A stretch of 64,000 nt of DNA, taken from the NCBI RefSeq assembly GCF_031624635.1, contig NZ_JAMQOQ010000006.1, forward strand, positions 1-64,000. The letters run 5' to 3'. Below, in pieces: positions 62,036 through 64,000 of this stretch. This DNA is from Halogeometricum sp. S3BR5-2. Its GTDB lineage: Archaea; Halobacteriota; Halobacteria; Halobacteriales; Haloferacaceae. Within the stretch, counting starts at the first letter, position 1. Each line of letters begins with the position of its first letter. The notes below the pieces were generated by a model. That model was not told where the DNA came from. It saw nothing but the letters and a program-made list of their open reading frames with translations, and made no database searches. The position numbers and the translations under genes were made by a program.

Positions 62036-62043
62036 CATCATAG
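62036..62043 (-). promoter_or_regulatory. TATA element of the coxG-S-L-M operon
   Basis: ACTATGAT on the minus strand is centred 27 nt before the coxG ATG. The region between it and moeA is A/T-rich, so a divergent control region for both directions is likely. Confidence 0.4.
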
Positions 62044-62066
62044 TCCACGAAAACGGTTCGAGCGTG

Positions 62067-62100
62067 TATTTATAATGCTTTGCCCTTATGATTATATAAG
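62067..62100 (+). promoter_or_regulatory. A/T-rich moeA promoter region
   Basis: TATTTATAA (62067-62075) and TTATATAAG (62092-62100) are both good TATA candidates. The second would start transcription near 62125 and the first near 62100, just before an ATG at 62105. Confidence 0.45.
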
Positions 62101-62104
62101 GTCA

Positions 62105-62210
62105 TATGCACTCCCCGATTCGACGACACGGCGGCGACGCGAGCGAGCGAGGCTCCCGCGAACGAGTCGCGTCCGTGCGGACGCGCGGCGGGCGCGGGCG
62201 GCGAGCGTGA
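62105..62210 (+). CDS. Possible short leader frame before moeA
   Basis: ATG at 62105 opens 34 codons starting MHSPIRRHGGDASERGS, ending with a TGA that overlaps the moeA GTG (GTGA). TATTTATAA lies about 33 nt upstream. The peptide is Arg-rich and has no family; coupling to moeA is possible but the frame may be chance. Confidence 0.25.
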
Positions 62211-63457
62211 GCGACGCCGAGCCGATTCGGCGGGCGGCCGCGGTCGAACGCCTGCTCGAACTGCGCGCCGCGCGGCCCGACGCGCCGACGGAACGGGTCG
62301 AACTCGCCGCGGCCGCCGGTCGGACGCTGGCCGAACCGGTCGTCGCCGGGCGTGACGTGCCCGAACGCGACCGGGCGACGATGGACGGGTTCGCCCTCGC
62401 GGCCGACGACGACTACCCGCTGACCGTCGTCGGCGAGGTGTTTCCCGAGGACGACGCGCCGACGATACGGCGGGGAGAAGCCGTCGAGATAGCCACCGGC
62501 GCGCCGCTTCCCCCCGAGGCGGACGCGGTGCTGATGCGCGAGGACGCGACCGTCGGGGACGGCCGCCTGTCCGGTCCCTCGCTCGCGTCGGGGACGAACG
62601 TCTACCCGGCGGGCGCGACGGCGGCGGCCGGCGAGCGTCTGCTCTCGGCGGGCGAGACCGTCGACCCGCGACACGCGGCGCTCCTCCGGGACGTCGGCGC
62701 CGACGCCGTGACCGCAGAGCGACGCCTGAGCGTCGGCGTCCTCGCCACAGGAACGGAGATTCGCGAGGGGCGGCAACCGGACCGCGACTCGGAGATGCTG
62801 GCGAACCTCGTCCGCCGGTGGGGTCACCGCGCGGCGATTCTCGACGCCGTCCCCGACGAGGAGGCGGCGGTCCGCGAGGGAATCGAGGCCGCCGCGGCGG
62901 ACCACGACGCCGTGCTGACGACCGGCGGCACGAGCGTCGGGCACGCGGACCACGTCGTCGGGGTGCTCGCCGAACACGAGACGCTGTTTCGCGGCGTCGC
63001 GCTCAGGCCCGGCCGACCGGTCGCCGCGGCGACGGTGAGGGGAACGCCCGTGTTCGCCCTGCCGGGGAAACCGATGGCCGCCCACGCGGCGGCGACGCTG
63101 GTGCTCCGGCCCTACTTCGTCGGACGCGACCGACTGCCGACCGTCGAGGCGACGTGCGCGGCGCGAGTGACCCTGCCGGGGGGCGAGAACGAATACGAGT
63201 ACGCCATTCCGGTGACGCTGGAAGACGGCTCAGGTCCGGCGGTGGGGCCGGGGGCGGGGTCGGAGTTGACGGACCCGCCGACGGCGACCCCCCTCGGACA
63301 CGCCGCCTCGTCGTTTCCGCTGTACGGGGAGCGGTTCGCGCCGGGACGGGTCGCGTCGAGCACGCGAATCGCGCTGGCCGACGGCGTGGTCCTGACCCGC
63401 GCGGCCGTCGAGAAGGGGGAACGGGTCGCCGTCGTCCCGTACGGCGTCGTGGAGTGA
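62207..63457 (+). CDS. moeA: Molybdopterin molybdenumtransferase MoeA
   Basis: A 416-residue MoeA. It has ATMDGFALAADD, the MoCF loop TTGGTSVGHADHVVG and LPGKPMAAHAA, plus a C-terminal beta-rich domain (from TLPGGENEYEYAIPV). It inserts molybdate into adenylylated molybdopterin. The GTG start at 62207 was chosen because upstream in-frame sequence has no similarity. A 34-codon frame (62105-62210) overlaps it by GTGA. It is divergent from the cox genes and completes the cofactor-supply side of the island. Confidence 0.92.
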   Translation: MSDAEPIRRAAAVERLLELRAARPDAPTERVELAAAAGRTLAEPVVAGRDVPERDRATMDGFALAADDDYPLTVVGEVFPEDDAPTIRRGEAVEIATGAPLPPEADAVLMREDATVGDGRLSGPSLASGTNVYPAGATAAAGERLLSAGETVDPRHAALLRDVGADAVTAERRLSVGVLATGTEIREGRQPDRDSEMLANLVRRWGHRAAILDAVPDEEAAVREGIEAAAADHDAVLTTGGTSVGHADHVVGVLAEHETLFRGVALRPGRPVAAATVRGTPVFALPGKPMAAHAAATLVLRPYFVGRDRLPTVEATCAARVTLPGGENEYEYAIPVTLEDGSGPAVGPGAGSELTDPPTATPLGHAASSFPLYGERFAPGRVASSTRIALADGVVLTRAAVEKGERVAVVPYGVVE

Positions 63458-63508
63458 GCGAGGCAGGCCGTCGCTCGTTCCGATGAGAGACCGCCGGCGT
63501 CGCCGCGT

Positions 63509-64000
<492 letters not shown>

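Overview
The window is GC-rich DNA from a halophilic archaeon (class Halobacteria). The evidence is the acidic proteins (Asp/Glu-rich, Lys-poor), many twin-arginine lipoproteins, archaeal genes (ribosomal protein L15e, RIO2 kinase, halocyanin, TrmB, Tfx, an amphi-Trp protein) and TATA-like boxes about 27 nt before start codons, as expected for leaderless mRNAs. The genus cannot be fixed from the sequence. No tRNA, rRNA or CRISPR array was seen.

Layout. 1-930: the end of an IS630-type transposase abuts a truncated exonuclease/endonuclease/phosphatase gene. 1-9.4 kb: housekeeping and accessory genes (endonuclease IV, peroxiredoxin-like protein, lipoate ligase family protein, DUF4112 protein, two lipoproteins, RIO2 kinase, and an ATP-grasp/retropepsin fusion). 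9.6-15.3 kb: a four-gene osmoprotectant-type ABC transporter, an alcohol dehydrogenase family protein and a TrmB regulator. 15.5-18.3 kb: cupin, L15e, rhodanese and a UbaA-type E1 enzyme. 18.3-27.9 kb: a soluble taxis transducer, then a repair-rich stretch (MutS, an ATP-grasp protein, a metallophosphoesterase, and NUDIX coupled to MutL). 28-33.9 kb: KDG kinase, a flavin disulfide oxidoreductase, an NhaC-type antiporter and a D-2-hydroxyacid dehydrogenase. 34-41 kb: a histidine kinase with a degenerate receiver, an HxlR-receiver regulator, a ZIP transporter and membrane or beta-propeller proteins.

41.1-48.9 kb is a secreted, metal-related block: a Tp34/P19-like lipoprotein, a lipoprotein with two nuclease-like domains, a two-domain multicopper oxidase and a double halocyanin. 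These are followed by two short operons, each preceded by a TTTAGGC-N2-GCCTAAA palindrome typical of DtxR-family iron regulators. Two genes of 56-57 codons in these operons were found by hand translation.

48.9-63.5 kb holds an OFA-type major facilitator gene and then a nearly complete molybdenum-hydroxylase island: a molybdate/tungstate ABC transporter, a divergent Tfx regulator with a 20-bp inverted repeat between them, XdhC, CoxE (VWA), CoxD (MoxR AAA), CoxM, CoxL, CoxS, CoxG, and divergent MoeA. CoxL carries the form II active-site loop (AYRGAGR), so the enzyme is probably not a classical CO dehydrogenase. The island brings together metal uptake, a candidate sensor, enzyme subunits, maturation chaperones and cofactor insertion, and is the best candidate for one coherent system. 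The window ends inside an ABC exporter gene.
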